The translations under genes and the position numbers were made by a program. A stretch of DNA of 6,258 nucleotides from contig CAYVZZ010000125.1 of NCBI GenBank assembly GCA_964456185.1, forward strand, positions 1 through 6,258, in the 5' to 3' direction. Each line of letters begins with the position of its first letter. Position 1 is the stretch's first letter. The stretch is from CAYVZZ01 sp964456185 (GTDB lineage: Bacteria; Pseudomonadota; Gammaproteobacteria; Pseudomonadales; Alcanivoracaceae). Positions 5,961-6,258 of this stretch are shown piece by piece. Below the pieces are notes generated by a model, which saw only the letters and a list, made by a program, of their open reading frames with translations, was not told the origin of the DNA and made no database searches.

Positions 5961-6258
5961 TTATTGCGCCTGATCGGCCAGCACCACTTGCGCGCCCTTT
6001 TCGGCCACCATGACCGTAGGGGCGTGAATGTTACTGCCGGTAATCGTCGGCATAATGGACGAATCAATCACCCGCAAGCCTTCCAGACCATGCACCTTCA
6101 GGCTGCTGTCCACCACGGCCATGTCGTCTTGCCCCATTTTGCAGCTACCCGCCGTGTGATACACGGTTTCCACATGCTGACGAATCCAGTCTTTCAGCTG
6201 CTCATCGGTGGTCACCTGCGGCCCCGGGCTTTCCTCACCACCGTGGAATGGCTTCATG
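5961..6258 (-). CDS. GMC-family FAD-dependent oxidoreductase, C-terminal fragment (gene continues past the right edge)
   Basis: The last 98 codons of a flavoprotein of the glucose-methanol-choline (GMC) family, which oxidises alcohols (choline, aliphatic alcohols and similar) using FAD. The frame is open to the window end; the Met at 6257 is internal. Visible family features, numbered in the fragment: TVYHTAGSCKMG (31-42), where His34 is the conserved catalytic His; AVVDSSLKVHGLEGLRVIDSSIMP (47-70), the hallmark C-terminal block; and SNIHAPTVMVAEKGA (75-89), closing the FAD pocket. The second active-site position is His78, where BetA choline dehydrogenases have Asn (GNLNATT, recalled). An exact substrate therefore cannot be assigned, and I withhold the betA symbol. 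The Rossmann FAD-binding N-terminus and most of the protein lie outside. Stop TAA (minus strand) at 5963-5961, convergent with rsmC and 3 bp away. Confidence 0.93.
   Translation of the reverse strand, partial: MKPFHGGEESPGPQVTTDEQLKDWIRQHVETVYHTAGSCKMGQDDMAVVDSSLKVHGLEGLRVIDSSIMPTITGSNIHAPTVMVAEKGAQVVLADQAQ

Noticed and set aside
1..6258. Search for a defence island, CRISPR array, insertion sequence, tRNA or attachment site
   Set aside because: Coding is nearly continuous with housekeeping genes; no direct-repeat array, transposase, integrase, tRNA fold or terminal repeats were seen.

Overview
The window reads as an ordinary chromosomal segment of a gammaproteobacterium with a moderate GC content (mid-50s by eye). 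The ValRS, Slt70 and RsmC proteins all resemble the enterobacterial/marine gammaproteobacterial versions closely enough to be aligned from memory. RsmC and a 646-residue Slt70-type transglycosylase on the same segment also favour that class. I cannot name the genus from the sequence.

Layout: (1) 1-2399 (+), the 3' part of valS, entering from the left edge and lacking about the first 127 codons. (2) 2400-2488, a 90-bp gap with two candidate hairpins and a good Shine-Dalgarno sequence. (3) 2489-2926 (+), a small four-helix membrane protein I do not recognise. (4) 2930-4870 (-), a complete soluble lytic murein transglycosylase (slt), convergent with the membrane-protein gene and separated from it by 3 bp. 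(5) 4871-4991, a 121-bp divergent promoter region between slt and rsmC. (6) 4992-5957 (+), rsmC, the 16S rRNA G1207 methyltransferase, starting at GTG. (7) 5961-6258 (-), the C-terminal end of an FAD-dependent GMC-family oxidoreductase, convergent with rsmC and again separated by 3 bp. There is no stretch above 300 bp without a gene, and I see no RNA gene, mobile element, CRISPR array or prophage signature.

The genes are a mixture of housekeeping functions (translation: valS and rsmC; cell-wall turnover: slt) with one oxidoreductase and one unknown membrane protein. They do not form an obvious pathway. valS and the membrane-protein gene could share a transcript; slt and rsmC share a divergent control region.

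I found no convincing new multi-gene system. The points most worth a second look are: a four-codon stretch of valS that looks like a pair of compensating single-base indels destroying a conserved Trp just before the DWCISRQLWWGH block; two convergent gene ends that are each only 3 bp apart; the two hairpins ahead of the unknown membrane-protein gene; and a His in place of the BetA-type Asn in the GMC oxidoreductase.
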